From Arthrobacter koreensis (GTDB taxonomy: Bacteria > Actinomycetota > Actinomycetes > Actinomycetales > Micrococcaceae), in contig NZ_WACG01000010.1 in assembly GCF_009193255.1 (NCBI RefSeq), positions 1 through 37,326 of the forward strand: a stretch of 37,326 nt of DNA, written 5' to 3'. Shown in pieces: positions 6,986 to 15,062 of this stretch. A program made the position numbers and the translations under genes. Positions within the stretch are counted from its first letter, which is position 1. Each line of letters begins with the position of its first letter. Below the pieces are notes generated by a model, which saw nothing but the letters and a program-made list of their open reading frames with translations, ran no database searches and had not been told where the DNA came from.

Positions 6986-9214
6986 CTAGCCGCGGTCCAG
7001 GAATGCTTCCTTCTCCGGGTTCAGGTAGGCCTCGATCGCCTCGTTAAGGGCCGGGTGGTCCAGCAGGTCCGGATCTTCCTGGATGAGCGAGTAGGCGTCG
7101 GCACGCGCCCGTTCAATGACCTTTTCGTCCTGGATGGCGCGAAGCAGCTTGAGGGTGGAGCGTCCCCCGGACTGTGAAGCACCGAGAATGTCACCTTCCC
7201 GGCGCAGTTCCAGGTCCCGGCGCGACAGTTCGAAGCCGTCCGTCGTGGCTGCCACGGCATCGAGGCGTTCCCGGCTGGGATGACCGTCCTCAAGGTTGGT
7301 CACCAGCAGGCACGTGCCCGGCAGGCCGCCACGCCCTACGCGGCCGCGCAGCTGGTGCAGCTGTGAGATGCCGAAACGTTCGGCGTCGAGGATCACCATC
7401 ATGGTGGCATTGTGGACGTCCACTCCCACCTCAATCACCGTGGTGGAGACCAGCAGGTCAATCTCGCCGCGATTGAAGGCATCCATGGTCGCGGATTTGT
7501 CTGCCGGGTCCATCCGGCCGTGAAGCGTGCCCAGCCGTGTACCCGCGAGCGCCGGCAGTTCCCGAAGACGTTCCGTTGTTTCCAGGACTGAAGCCAGCGG
7601 GCGCTGGTTCCGTGGGGAGGCCTGCGCAGGAAGGTCTTCGAGGAGTGCCAGTTCGGTGCCCGGTTCTTCCTCCCTCTCCCCGATCTTGGGACAGACCACG
7701 TAGACCTGGCGTCCGGCGTCGATCTCCTCTCGGGCGCGTGCCCAGATCCGCGGACCCCAGGCGGGCTTGTCCGCCAGGGGCGCCAGGTACGTGGAGATGG
7801 GTGCACGTCCGGCAGGCAGCTCCGTAAGGGTTGAAACGTCCAGATCGCCAAACACGGTCATGGCCACGGTGCGCGGGATGGGCGTGGCGGTCATGACCAG
7901 CAGGTGCGGAGTGGACTCCCGGCCCTTGGTGCGCAGGATGTCCCGCTGCTCGACGCCGAATCGGTGCTGTTCATCAACCACCACCAGCCCCAGGTCAGCG
8001 AACTGCACGTGTTCGCTGAGCAGCGCGTGCGTGCCGATCACGATCCCGGCGGAACCGGAGGCTGCTTCGAGGAGCGCTGCCTTGCGCTGGGCCGTGGACA
8101 TTGAGCCGGTCAGCAGCGTGACCCGGGTGGCGTTCTCACTGCCGCCAAGCATCCCGGCCTGGCCCAGCGGACCAAGGGTGCGGGTGATCGAGGCGAAGTG
8201 CTGCGCGGCCAGCACCTCGGTGGGGGCGAGCAGCGCTGCCTGTCCCCCGGCGTCGACCACCTGCAGCATGGCCCGCAGCGCCACCAGGGTCTTTCCGGAA
8301 CCAACCTCGCCCTGCAGCAACCGGTTCATGGGGTGCGGTTTGGCCAGGTCCGCGGCAAGTTCAGCGCCGATGGAGGCCTGGCCTTCCGTCAGCGTGAAAG
8401 GCAGCGCGGCGTCGAAGGACTCCAGCAGTCCCCCGGGCCGGGGCGGGCGGGCGGTGGCATCCTGTTCAGCCGTAAAGGCATGCCTGCGAGCCAGGGCCGT
8501 CTGCAGCACCAGGGCTTCCTCATAGCGGAAGCGGTGGCGCGCCCGGTAGGCGTCTTCGATGACCGCGGGACGATGGATGGCGTTGAAGGCGTCAGCAACG
8601 CCCATCAGGTGCTCCCGGGACCGGATAGCCTGCGGAATCGGGTCCCGCAGGCGCTCGGTCTGGAGCGAGTCCAGCAGCAGGTCGATGGTGGTCTTGATTT
8701 CCCAGCTGGTGAGCTTGGCCGTTGCGGGGTAGACCGGGATGGGCCGCTTGGCTTCTTCTTCGTCGTCCGCTTCGTCGCTGAGCAGCACATAGTTCGGGTT
8801 GGTCAGCGTCAGCTGTCCTTTGTACACGCCCACCTTGCCGGAGAACATTGAGCGGATCCCGGGCTGGAGGTCCTTGAGCGCACCGTAGCCGTTGAAGAAG
8901 GTGAGGTGCAGCAGCCCCAGTGAGCCTGCGGCGTCGTCGTCATCCGTCACGGTGACTTCCACGATCATTCCCTTGCGCGTCTGCATCCGGCGGGAGTTGA
9001 TGCTCTGGACACGCGCGATGAGGGTAACTTCCTCATCGAAGGGGATCTCGGAAATCCGGGTGAGTTCCCCGCGTTCCATGTACCGCCGCGGGACGTGCAG
9101 CAGCAGCTGGCCCACGGTGGTGATGCCCAGCTGCTTCTCGATCTTGTCCGCGGATTTCTTCCCGATCCTGCGGTTGAGCGGAAAGTCGAGCTCGCCGGGA
9201 ATCCTGTCCTGCAT
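6986..9214 (-). CDS. recG: ATP-dependent DNA helicase RecG
   Basis: Remodels stalled forks and Holliday junctions. 742 residues, the normal size. The N-terminal wedge/OB domain spans about 60-145, Walker A GEVGSGKT is at about 302-309, the DEQH box at about 414-417, TATPIPRTVAMTVFGDLD is motif III, and motifs V/VI appear as TTVIEVGVDVHNA and QLRGRVGRG. An acidic insert DEADDEEEAKRP at about 147-158 lies between the wedge and helicase regions. ATG 9214 is preceded by AAAGGA. It begins six bases after the DAK2 gene stop, so the two are one transcript. Confidence 0.96.
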   Translation of the reverse strand: MQDRIPGELDFPLNRRIGKKSADKIEKQLGITTVGQLLLHVPRRYMERGELTRISEIPFDEEVTLIARVQSINSRRMQTRKGMIVEVTVTDDDDAAGSLGLLHLTFFNGYGALKDLQPGIRSMFSGKVGVYKGQLTLTNPNYVLLSDEADDEEEAKRPIPVYPATAKLTSWEIKTTIDLLLDSLQTERLRDPIPQAIRSREHLMGVADAFNAIHRPAVIEDAYRARHRFRYEEALVLQTALARRHAFTAEQDATARPPRPGGLLESFDAALPFTLTEGQASIGAELAADLAKPHPMNRLLQGEVGSGKTLVALRAMLQVVDAGGQAALLAPTEVLAAQHFASITRTLGPLGQAGMLGGSENATRVTLLTGSMSTAQRKAALLEAASGSAGIVIGTHALLSEHVQFADLGLVVVDEQHRFGVEQRDILRTKGRESTPHLLVMTATPIPRTVAMTVFGDLDVSTLTELPAGRAPISTYLAPLADKPAWGPRIWARAREEIDAGRQVYVVCPKIGEREEEPGTELALLEDLPAQASPRNQRPLASVLETTERLRELPALAGTRLGTLHGRMDPADKSATMDAFNRGEIDLLVSTTVIEVGVDVHNATMMVILDAERFGISQLHQLRGRVGRGGLPGTCLLVTNLEDGHPSRERLDAVAATTDGFELSRRDLELRREGDILGASQSGGRSTLKLLRAIQDEKVIERARADAYSLIQEDPDLLDHPALNEAIEAYLNPEKEAFLDRG

Positions 9215-9220
9215 TGTCCT

Positions 9221-10249
9221 TTAGGCTTCGCGGGCGAAATCGCCGGAGCCGGGCCGGCCGGGCAGCGGAACCTGCGGGATTTCCGTGGTCTGGTGCCCGT
9301 TGGCGGAAAGCTCCGTGATCGTAACGTTCGTCGGCTCACCCACGGCATGAAGCGCGTCCATAGCGGCGCCGGCGTCGGGTGTGTGGACGTGGACACGCCA
9401 GCGGTACCCCTCGCCTACCGGGCTGACGGCACTCATGATCACCGATTCGCCGAGTTCGTCGAGCTGGAGCCGGAGCGTTGCCGCATCCAGGGGACTGAGC
9501 GTGATGGTGCACATGACCTCCACGCCCTCAAGCTGCGGCTGGGTGCCGTGAATGTGCGGGTCCTGCACGTCGTAGCCGTGGAGCCCGTCCAGCAGTTCGC
9601 GCTGGAGCTCTTCACCCAGGGCAGCGGCACGCATGGCGTCCAGCACGAGCAGGAATCCGACGCCTCCGGCGTCCACGACGCCGGCGTCCGTCAGGGTCTC
9701 CAGCTGCTCTTCGGTGCGTACGACGGCGGCGAGGGCCGCAGTCATCATGGCGCGCAGCGTTTCAGCCAGCCCGGCATTGCTGTCATCACCGCTCTGGGCA
9801 GCCTCCACCCGGGAGGCGCCCCGGGCCGCCTCTTCCAGGACGGAGAGCATGGTGCCGGGGACCGGATCGCTGAGGACGGACCAGGAACGCAGCTGCGCGC
9901 GTTCCAGTGAGCGGGCCAGCAGGGGTGCCGAAAGCCGGGTATGGCCAATGAGGGGCTCCGCCATGGAGCTGAGGAATACCGACAGGAGCGTTCCGGAGTT
10001 GCCTTTGGCCTGTTCCATCGCGGCCTGCCCTGCCGCGGCGAGCAGCTCGCCGATGTCCTGGGTTTCACGTTCTGCGGCAGCGGCGGACGCTGCACGCATG
10101 GTGAGGTAGAGGTTGGTTCCAGTGTCGCCGTCGGCCACCGGGAAAATGTTGATGGCGTTCAGCCGGTCGCTGTGGTTCCCCAGGGACACCTCGGCGTTGC
10201 TCAACCATCGCTTCAGCGCCTGGGCGTTTGCGGTGATCTTAGTCTGCAA
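9221..10249 (-). CDS. DAK2 (DhaL-like) domain-containing protein
   Basis: A 342-residue protein with a DhaL/FakA-type kinase domain. NIFPVADGDTGTN at about residues 35-47 is the Mg-ATP-binding Asp triad, GNSGTLLS is at about 83-90 and DAGVVDAGG at about 187-195. The C-terminal third is the family's less conserved region. It is shorter than full FakA (about 550 residues) but typical of the actinobacterial recG-linked version; the substrate is unknown. The TTG at 10249 is the only reasonable in-frame start. A strong GGAGGAG ribosome-binding site upstream instead serves an ATG at 10277 in another frame. rpmB is normally next upstream but is absent here. Confidence 0.87.
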   Translation of the reverse strand: MQTKITANAQALKRWLSNAEVSLGNHSDRLNAINIFPVADGDTGTNLYLTMRAASAAAAERETQDIGELLAAAGQAAMEQAKGNSGTLLSVFLSSMAEPLIGHTRLSAPLLARSLERAQLRSWSVLSDPVPGTMLSVLEEAARGASRVEAAQSGDDSNAGLAETLRAMMTAALAAVVRTEEQLETLTDAGVVDAGGVGFLLVLDAMRAAALGEELQRELLDGLHGYDVQDPHIHGTQPQLEGVEVMCTITLSPLDAATLRLQLDELGESVIMSAVSPVGEGYRWRVHVHTPDAGAAMDALHAVGEPTNVTITELSANGHQTTEIPQVPLPGRPGSGDFAREA

Positions 10250-10277
10250 GGTAGTCCCGTTCCGTGCTGCTGCTCAT
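10239..10277 (-). other. Short out-of-frame reading frame with strong ribosome-binding site before the DAK2 gene
   Basis: Minus strand reads GGAGGAGaagcATG and then a 12-codon frame, MSSSTERDYLAD, ending in TAA 10239-10241. It overlaps the DAK2 TTG start (10247-10249) by 11 bases in a different frame. It could be a leader peptide that couples translation, or the original DAK2 N-terminus put out of frame by a one-base change. Confidence 0.45.
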
Positions 10278-10400
10278 GCTTCTCCTCCGGATTATCTTCC
10301 AGGACATCGTTGTCTTGGAACCGGCTTGGTCACTAGGAAGCCTACCGCAGGGGCCTGACAACGCACGGAAAGCGAGCTGAAAACATGCGAGAGTGGACCC

Positions 10401-10637
10401 ATGGGAAAACGGATCTATCCGGAGGCGGCTGCGGCCCGTCACATGAGTTCAGGGGTGGGCCGCTCGGCGTTGGACGACTCTGCGGCTAGCGCTCCGTTTA
10501 CCGAGCAGCCAGCACTGCGCGCAAATTCCGAAGACGCCCGCGCCTACCGCCGAAAGCGAGCGGTCGCTTGGGCGCTGACGGTCCTGGTGATGGCCTCTGT
10601 GCCGGCTCTTATAGCAGCACTCGTGCTCTTTGGCTGA
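10401..10637 (+). CDS. Small single-pass membrane protein, function unknown
   Basis: A 78-residue protein I do not recognise. Residues 1-53 are hydrophilic and probably cytoplasmic; basic RRKR at about 50-53 is followed by one hydrophobic helix (about 54-76) ending at the C-terminus, so it looks like a C-tail-anchored protein. ATG 10401 is preceded by a weak GAG. It stands alone on the plus strand between the DAK2 gene (divergent) and wecB, at the edge of the glycan island. Whether it belongs to the island or is a leftover of the ancestral locus cannot be told. Confidence 0.6.
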   Translation: MGKRIYPEAAAARHMSSGVGRSALDDSAASAPFTEQPALRANSEDARAYRRKRAVAWALTVLVMASVPALIAALVLFG

Positions 10638-10639
10638 TG

Positions 10640-10754
10640 CTTGGCTTGAGTAGGAGTACGGCCTTTTAGGGGAGTAAATGTCGGGCCTGCCGGTCCGGTT
10701 AGAGGATCTGTCGGCCCTTCGACCGGCGCTTTAGCAAGTCCCAGTCAAGCCAAG
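10640..10754 (+). promoter_or_regulatory. Structured spacer upstream of wecB (nested inverted repeats)
   Basis: The 169-base spacer before wecB contains a perfect 10-base inverted repeat (CTTGGCTTGA 10640-10649 with TCAAGCCAAG 10745-10754). Inside it lie GCCGGTC 10689-10695 with GACCGGC 10721-10727, and GGGCC 10683-10687 with GGCCC 10713-10717. The two inner pairs interleave, so they would form alternative hairpins or a pseudoknot. It might end transcription of the small upstream gene or control wecB. Confidence 0.35.
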
Positions 10755-10806
10755 TCGGCTAGGCTTAGCGCATCAATCGCACTTATCAGCTATATGGGGT
10801 ACCGCT

Positions 10807-11952
10807 TTGCCACTCGTTATGCCTATTTACGGAACACGTCCTGAAGCCATCAAAATGGCGCCGATCGTTGCTGCTTTGCAGCAGTCCTCAAGCCTGGACC
10901 AATTTACGACGGTCACGGGCCAGCACCGCTCGATGTTGGATCAGGTCAACAGCATCTTCGGGATCGTTCCTGACCACGATTTGAACATTTTCGCTCCGGG
11001 GCAAACGCTCAACGGCATCCTCACCAAGACCATCGACGGGCTTGACAAACTTTTCAGCGTGAACCGGCCTGATGCCGTTGTTGTCCAGGGTGACACCACA
11101 ACGTCAACTGCCGGTGCCATTGCTGCGTTTTACCACAGCATCCCTGTGGTCCATGCAGAGGCGGGCCTGCGCAGCGGCGACCTTTTCTCTCCGTTCCCGG
11201 AGGAAGCCAACCGCAAAATCACGTCCCAGATCGCCAGCCTTCACTTGGCACCGACCAGCACCAGCCGCGCAAATCTCCTGAGGGAAAACATCCCTTCAGC
11301 GGACATCGTCGTTACGGGCAACACAGTCATCGACGCTCTTTTTATGACGGTCGACAAGAAAGTACCCTTCACTGATCCGGCGCTGGAGGAACTGGCGGCC
11401 CGTGACGAGAAGATCCTTCTTGTCACCACGCACCGCCGCGAGAACCAGGGCGAGGCTATGCGCGGAGTGGGGCGTGCCCTGGCCCGCATCGCAGATGCGG
11501 AACCCGATTTGATTATTGTCGTGCCACTCCACAAGAATCCGCTGGTCCGCGAAGCCGTCATTCCTGCCATTGAGGGCAAAAAGAACGTCCTGATAGTTGA
11601 GCCGCTCCCCTATGGTGAGTTCACTCGCATGCTGTCCATGTCCCATCTGGTCCTTACCGACTCCGGCGGAGTCCAGGAAGAAGCGCCCAGCCTTGGCAAG
11701 CCCGTTCTCGTTATGCGTGAGAACACAGAGCGTCCGGAGGCTGTTGATGCCGGCACCGTCAAGCTCATCGGTACGGACGAAGACCGTATCGTGGCAGAGG
11801 TGGACCAGCTCTTGAACGTTAAGGGCTACTACGATTCGATGGCCAATGCCGTCAACCCGTACGGCGACGGAAAGGCGGCAGCCCGGACTGTAGCTGCTAT
11901 CGAACAGATGCTCGGAATTGGGTCACGGATCGCCGACTTCGGGGATGCCTAG
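10807..11952 (+). CDS. wecB: UDP-N-acetylglucosamine 2-epimerase (non-hydrolysing)
   Basis: Interconverts UDP-GlcNAc and UDP-ManNAc. 381 residues. YGTRPEAIKMAPIVAAL near the N-terminus, VQGDTTTS, HAEAGLRSGDLFSPFPEEANR (as two adjoining motifs), THRRENQGEAM at about 207-217 and the UDP-binding TDSGGVQEEAPSLGKPVL at about 283-300 are all intact. TTG 10807 fits the family N-terminus and has GGGGT upstream; ATG 10819 would trim the first strand. With wecC on the opposite strand it provides the UDP-ManNAcA precursor. It overlaps the next gene by 8 bases. Confidence 0.94.
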   Translation: MPLVMPIYGTRPEAIKMAPIVAALQQSSSLDQFTTVTGQHRSMLDQVNSIFGIVPDHDLNIFAPGQTLNGILTKTIDGLDKLFSVNRPDAVVVQGDTTTSTAGAIAAFYHSIPVVHAEAGLRSGDLFSPFPEEANRKITSQIASLHLAPTSTSRANLLRENIPSADIVVTGNTVIDALFMTVDKKVPFTDPALEELAARDEKILLVTTHRRENQGEAMRGVGRALARIADAEPDLIIVVPLHKNPLVREAVIPAIEGKKNVLIVEPLPYGEFTRMLSMSHLVLTDSGGVQEEAPSLGKPVLVMRENTERPEAVDAGTVKLIGTDEDRIVAEVDQLLNVKGYYDSMANAVNPYGDGKAAARTVAAIEQMLGIGSRIADFGDA

Positions 11953-13576
11953 AATCCGGGTTTTGGTTTACGGCAGCGGGGCTGCCGTACCTCTCCTCGC
12001 TACTTATAGTGATAACGCAGACCGTGCGGCATATGTAGCGCGCCAATCGTTGATTAGTGCAATGAACGGTGCCAGCGGTATTAGTCTTTCCGTCCCGTCA
12101 GACTTATCCCCTGCCGCATCCCGTGTATTGATGGATGACGTGCAATCCTCCTTGACCGACGAACTAGCCGCCAAGTCAGGGGAACTGGACTGTGTGCTGT
12201 GGGACCTGGCAGATGAACGTTTTGGAGTTTTCCGGCTCGCTGATGGAACTTATTTGACCGCGTCACCTCAGCTGTCCAAGGCCTCCATGCGCGGCGCCGA
12301 GGTCACCCGTCACGTCAGCTTTGGCACCAGGGAGCACTTCGCGCTCTGGAAATCCGCAGCTGACAGATTCATAGACCTCTTGGGGACACTTGGGCTGAGG
12401 TCTAGGACCTTCGTTTTGAAGATGCCCGCGGCAAGCCATTCCCCGAAGGCGTCGGGAGCCAAACCCCGTGTACGTGGGTATGCACGTGCCGTCGCATATG
12501 CACGCTACTATCGACACCTGCGGAGGCGCGGAATTGCGATTCTCGACGCTAATCCCAAAGGAGCGCGTTACGAGCCCACGCCCGGGAACGTGGACCAGCG
12601 TTTTCACCTCCTTGCCGCGAAACTCGGAGCCGCCATGGAACATGGTGGCTATGACAACTCTGGACATTGGAACTGGGATGCCCAGCATCAGGCGCCAGTG
12701 CTGTGTTGGAGTGATCCTAGTCAGTTGGACGTCCGCATTACGGGACGTACGGAGCACCTAATCGTTCCCCGAGACAGAGCCGGGGAGAAATATCCAATTC
12801 GCTTCCTGTTGCAGAATACAGGTGCCGATGCCCTACTGGTCGTGAGTCACGGCGCCCTCGCACGCACGAAATACAAGGTTCCCCGATTCGAGTTCCTATC
12901 GACGTTGCAGTCCCGTAACGAGAATCTCTTATTCCTGTCTGACGGCGTCCTAGAGGTCAATCCGAAGCTCGAGCTGGCATGGTTCACGGGAGATGCGAAG
13001 GATGATCTGACTGTGCGCTACAGCCGCATCGTCAGAACCGTGGCAGAGCAATTAGGCGCCAAGAAGATCCTGTTTGTTGGCGGGTCAGGCGGGGGGTTTG
13101 CCTCTGTCAACCTCGCAGCGTCCGTTGAAGGATCCCGTGCCCTGGTTTTCAACCCGCAAACAGATATTCGTAAATACTGGGCTAAATCCGTCCTTGCATA
13201 CCAGCGCACTCTTTTTCCGGAGCTGGACTCGCCTGACGAGCTATGCCACCTAGAAGAGCGTGCCAGTCTGGTTCACAGGGTCTCCAGCTTGCCACCAGAG
13301 AGCTATCAGCTAATATACGTCCAGAATGACGATGATACATTTCACATCGAAAATCATCTCAAGCCTTTTGCCAAACAACTGGGGATGTATCCCTCAACTT
13401 CAGTCTCGCCCAATGGGAATGTTCAAATCATTGTTGAGCCATTTGCCAGCGGTCACAGCATGCCGTACCGAAGTGTTCTCAACCCCCTCATTGACTATGC
13501 GTTGCAGGGGTGGGGACAGAAATTCGAACCGTGGAAGAACCGGCCGCATGCGCTCCCAGTTCCTCCTGAACTATGA
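11945..13576 (+). CDS. DUF6270-like / alpha-beta hydrolase-like fusion protein
   Basis: A 543-residue two-part protein. Residues 1 to about 230 resemble DUF6270 proteins of capsule loci: RIRVLVYGSGAAV first strand, then CVLWDLADERFGVFRLADG and a late AILDAN. The C-terminal part resembles a serine hydrolase: ILFVGGSGGGFASVNLA puts a nucleophile-elbow serine at about 381, with possible acid in NDDD (about 461-464) and His in SGHS (about 504). No signal peptide, so cytoplasmic. Likely modifies (acylates or deacylates) the island glycan, but no substrate is known. ATG 11945 lies inside the wecB end; TTG 11918 is an alternative. Bases are visibly more AT-rich than in the core genes (13141-13200 has 26 G/C of 60), suggesting transfer. 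Confidence 0.68.
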   Translation: MPRIRVLVYGSGAAVPLLATYSDNADRAAYVARQSLISAMNGASGISLSVPSDLSPAASRVLMDDVQSSLTDELAAKSGELDCVLWDLADERFGVFRLADGTYLTASPQLSKASMRGAEVTRHVSFGTREHFALWKSAADRFIDLLGTLGLRSRTFVLKMPAASHSPKASGAKPRVRGYARAVAYARYYRHLRRRGIAILDANPKGARYEPTPGNVDQRFHLLAAKLGAAMEHGGYDNSGHWNWDAQHQAPVLCWSDPSQLDVRITGRTEHLIVPRDRAGEKYPIRFLLQNTGADALLVVSHGALARTKYKVPRFEFLSTLQSRNENLLFLSDGVLEVNPKLELAWFTGDAKDDLTVRYSRIVRTVAEQLGAKKILFVGGSGGGFASVNLAASVEGSRALVFNPQTDIRKYWAKSVLAYQRTLFPELDSPDELCHLEERASLVHRVSSLPPESYQLIYVQNDDDTFHIENHLKPFAKQLGMYPSTSVSPNGNVQIIVEPFASGHSMPYRSVLNPLIDYALQGWGQKFEPWKNRPHALPVPPEL

Positions 13577-13611
13577 CCGGACTTCTTCCAGCATGAGCTA
13601 AGAACCTTTGG

Positions 13612-13626
13612 CCGCCGTGCGGGCGG
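13612..13626. terminator. Weak hairpin between convergent island genes
   Basis: CCGCC-gtgcg-GGCGG lies in the 55-base gap between the two convergent hydrolase genes, followed on the plus strand by tagttt. A short stem, but its placement suits a bidirectional terminator. Confidence 0.35.
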
Positions 13627-13631
13627 TAGTT

Positions 13632-15062
13632 TCAGTTCCTACGGGGCTCAAGAGTCTTTGTATCGAAGGTGAGAACCCCGACCACCCCATCAGCTGCCCT
13701 GCGAGTAACCGTCGCCCAAACCTTCTGTCCGACCGGAACCGCAGTGCGGAAGTATGTCGAGGAATGCGAGGGCATCTGCTGCAGGGCGCCGTTCTCCGTC
13801 TTGAAGACCGCAGAAATGACTTCACCCGGCGGCACCCACGTCTTGAGTTGGACTTCGTTACCCGGTACTCCATTCCGCCACTCAAACTGGTAAGGGACGA
13901 GAGAGCCTCGTCTGGCGCGATCGTCGCCGGCGCGAAGCACCTCACCCACGTAGGGCGAGAATGCCCGGCCAATGTCCTGATGAGAGAGATCTTCTACCAC
14001 CAGCACGGTGGCGTCCAAGTTCTCCCGCTCGGCAAATTCCATGAAAGGGCGAACATGGAATTTGAGATGGCTGTCATTTTCGCCAACCAGGATGGTGACT
14101 GCTGTGTCGCGGCTGAGTTCAGTCAACGAATTAGGGATCAACCCGTCAAGCCAGGCTACCGACTCTTCGTCATCGGCTCCTGCGATGAATGAGAGAATAC
14201 CGGGCGCCGCAGCCTTGAGGTAGGAACCGGGCAGGTACTGTGGCGCTCCAGCAACCACGCGGCCAGCGCCGAGCTTGAGACCATGGGCGATTGCGGCCGT
14301 GCCTCCTTTCGAGGTTCCCAACATGCTGATATCCATGCGATTCACGCCAAGCTGCCTGGCTTTTTCCGTAATAAAATCCTGCACGGCGTTGAATATCGTC
14401 TGGTCCCGGTGATCCGAAAAATAATAAGATCCCTGAGACCCGAAGTTGTCGAGAATATAGAGCCGATAGGCGTCCTCGTTCTTCAGGGATGAGCGGTAGT
14501 TATACGTGAAGTCGTACGGGGCGCCTATCGCTGAAAATGCAACACATAGCTTGGAGCATCCTGCTTCCGAGATAGGCTCTTCCAGCAAATACGTGAGGTG
14601 GCGCTCGCCCTGCCATACCGACCAGGCTTCATCCGCTCCTGAGACGCCGCGGGGTACGAGAAGACCGTCATTGGTGTGAACATGCAGTCTTACGTCGGCA
14701 CACGCAGTCAACGTTACCTTTTGCTGTTGGCCCAGAACGCCAAATGACTGTTTTTCCGCTCGGTCCCTAACAAGCTTCGCGGGTCCGTCTGCCTCTATAC
14801 GAACTTCACCAACGTGTGCCTTCTTCCTATCTAAGAGTGCGAAGGAATGGCCATGCACTTCGACATCGTAGGGCCTGGGAACAGTCCAGGAGAGACTGAA
14901 GGTTGTTCCTTCAGTGGTTGCCTTGACTGCATAACCAGTCTCGGTCTGATTCGCGCTCCAATCAGTTTTAGGTGTCCCGGCAAAAGGGCGGGTCAGGATA
15001 AGCCGGGTGGCCAGCTCTCGGAGCGACCCGAGTGTTGAGTGCGTGATGCTCCGGACCCTCAT
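13632..15062 (-). CDS. Alpha/beta hydrolase of glycan clusters (Asp2-like)
   Basis: A 476-residue protein. The core has a Tyr-rich entry (FTYNYRSSLKNEDAYRLYI, then DNFGSQGSYYFSDH), a nucleophile elbow MLGTSKGGTAA with Ser about 251, GAPQYLPGSYL, VGENDSH with Asp about 330 and EDLSHQDIG with His about 361, giving a complete Ser-Asp-His triad. This pattern occurs in hydrolases/acyltransferases annotated as accessory-Sec Asp2-like within glycosyltransferase loci. The N-terminal 150 and C-terminal 90 residues look like beta-rich accessory regions. ATG 15062 overlaps the upstream glycosyltransferase stop (ATGA), so it is the last gene of the operon and probably modifies the chain made by that enzyme. 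Confidence 0.75.
   Translation of the reverse strand: MRVRSITHSTLGSLRELATRLILTRPFAGTPKTDWSANQTETGYAVKATTEGTTFSLSWTVPRPYDVEVHGHSFALLDRKKAHVGEVRIEADGPAKLVRDRAEKQSFGVLGQQQKVTLTACADVRLHVHTNDGLLVPRGVSGADEAWSVWQGERHLTYLLEEPISEAGCSKLCVAFSAIGAPYDFTYNYRSSLKNEDAYRLYILDNFGSQGSYYFSDHRDQTIFNAVQDFITEKARQLGVNRMDISMLGTSKGGTAAIAHGLKLGAGRVVAGAPQYLPGSYLKAAAPGILSFIAGADDEESVAWLDGLIPNSLTELSRDTAVTILVGENDSHLKFHVRPFMEFAERENLDATVLVVEDLSHQDIGRAFSPYVGEVLRAGDDRARRGSLVPYQFEWRNGVPGNEVQLKTWVPPGEVISAVFKTENGALQQMPSHSSTYFRTAVPVGQKVWATVTRRAADGVVGVLTFDTKTLEPRRN

Noticed and set aside
10250-10806. Hidden rpmB or other ribosomal protein gene at the island edge
   Set aside because: All frames were read; no L28-like sequence is present.
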